Positions 5,371-5,875 of a stretch of 5,875 nucleotides of DNA are shown piece after piece. Location of the stretch: the NCBI GenBank assembly GCA_964374095.1, contig CAYJXJ010000245.1:1-5875 (forward strand), given 5' to 3'. Each line of letters starts with the position of its first letter. The stretch's first letter is position 1. Both the position numbers and the translations under genes were made by a program. A model generated the notes under the pieces. The model saw nothing but the letters and a program-made list of their open reading frames with translations. It ran no database searches and was not told the origin of the DNA. Source of the stretch: CAYJXJ01 sp964374095. Its GTDB lineage: Bacteria; Elusimicrobiota; Elusimicrobia; UBA1565; UBA9628.

Positions 5371-5739
5371 GTGGCGGAATACGGCGAGTGGAATCGGAAG
5401 GGAGCGACCCTCAGCGACGTAACAGCCAAGAAGGAATATGGCGTGAGCCGGGACTTCATTGTGCAGGGCATTCGAGCCCGCAAACTTGAATATCGAGAAG
5501 GGTCCATATGGGGCAATCCCTATCTCCGGGTGTTACGGAGCCAGCTTGAGAAATACATCACAGAGAAACTCGGCGCGGATCGCTTGGCGAGCGGCAAGAC
5601 TCAAACGGAACTGCGCAAGATCAAGAAGGAAATAGCCGCTCTGACAAGGAGACTGGCGGTGCTTCAGACCCTAAGCACGGAAATCGAGAAATACCAAAAC
5701 ATAGACAGGCGCCTGAATGAAGCAATATCCAAAACTTAG
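5371..5739 (+). CDS. HTH (excisionase/MerR-like) protein with coiled coil (122 aa)
   Basis: GTG 5371 follows the previous stop by three bases and has GAGG at good distance. After a conserved-looking opening (EYGEWNRKGATLSD, 3-16), residues 17-42 read VTAKKEYGVSRDFIVQGIRA, then RKLEYR. This has the form of a small winged HTH as in excisionase-like HTH domains: an alanine-starting helix, GVSRDFI as the recognition helix, and GIRARKLEYREG leading into a wing. A further segment (WGNPYLRVLRSQLEKYI, 47-63) corresponds to the final helix that follows the wing. From about 78 to 120 heptad-like leucine/isoleucine spacing (ELRKIKKEIAALTRRLAVLQ) predicts a coiled coil, so it likely acts as a dimer. The likely role is DNA binding, perhaps control of the adjoining genes; no specific function is known. 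It is the last gene of the run. Confidence 0.82.
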   Translation: MAEYGEWNRKGATLSDVTAKKEYGVSRDFIVQGIRARKLEYREGSIWGNPYLRVLRSQLEKYITEKLGADRLASGKTQTELRKIKKEIAALTRRLAVLQTLSTEIEKYQNIDRRLNEAISKT

Positions 5740-5834
5740 CCACGAAGCACACACGGTTGACCGAACCTGTCGTAATGGCGATCCCCCAACCCAAATTATC
5801 TCGGATGTGCGGCCCACAAGACAACCTCGCTTTC

Positions 5835-5875
5835 GGCTCTCATTTGCCCAAGTCGGAGTCTTCAAATGAGAGGCC
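5835..5875. repeat. Inverted repeat at the window end
   Basis: CTCTCATTTG (5837-5846) and CAAATGAGAG (5863-5872) are perfect 10-bp complements around a 16-base loop, and GG at 5835-5836 can pair with CC at 5874-5875 across a one-base bulge. It lies about 95 bases after the last gene, where a transcription terminator for the preceding operon would be expected. The sequence stops at the arm, so a T-run cannot be checked; an end of a mobile element is the other option. Confidence 0.6.

Noticed and set aside
1..5875. CRISPR arrays, tRNA or rRNA genes, transposase or integrase genes
   Set aside because: No regularly spaced repeats, no tRNA-like folds or rRNA motifs, and no recombinase domains were found on either strand.

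Overview
The window looks like a piece of a GC-rich bacterial genome. Most genes have Shine-Dalgarno sites and sit tightly packed, often with ATGA-type stop/start overlaps, and everything recognisable is on the plus strand. No taxonomic marker gene is present, so the lineage cannot be fixed from the sequence. Most products belong to families with no known function, which suggests an accessory or poorly characterised region.

Layout. (1) 1-553: remains of a HigB-type toxin gene, then an intact HigA-type antitoxin gene. (2) 554-766: no recognisable gene, but a very strong 16-bp inverted repeat at 646-691. (3) 767-1365: a two-HTH (XRE-type) regulator gene that is broken. Its start region has at least one frameshift, and between its two HTH domains sits a small palindromic element of about 94 bp flanked by direct repeats. 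Removing exactly 100 nt rejoins the two halves in frame. (4) 1362-1512: a small gene of about 50 codons needing a one-base frameshift, overlapping both neighbours by four bases. (5) 1509-3356: a 615-aa, largely helical protein of unknown function. (6) 3370-3825: a gene of about 150 codons split by an in-frame TAA. (7) 3868-4260: a 130-aa conserved-looking hypothetical. (8) 4287-5739: four closely spaced small genes. They encode a four-cysteine protein, a protein with four CxxC pairs (likely zinc-binding), a 184-aa acidic helical protein, and a 122-aa protein with an excisionase/MerR-like HTH followed by a coiled coil. (9) 5740-5875: non-coding tail ending in another inverted repeat.

The genes from 767 to 5739 run in one direction with gaps of about 45 bases or less, so they may form one transcription unit: a regulator at the front and a set of uncharacterised soluble proteins behind it. 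No membrane segments or signal peptides are visible. No catalytic motif identifies a function for the set; the zinc-binding and HTH proteins hint at nucleic-acid work, but that is inference.

At least four genes carry disabling lesions. Some single-base lesions could be assembly errors, but the 100-nt insertion with target duplication cannot be explained that way, so real gene decay is under way here.
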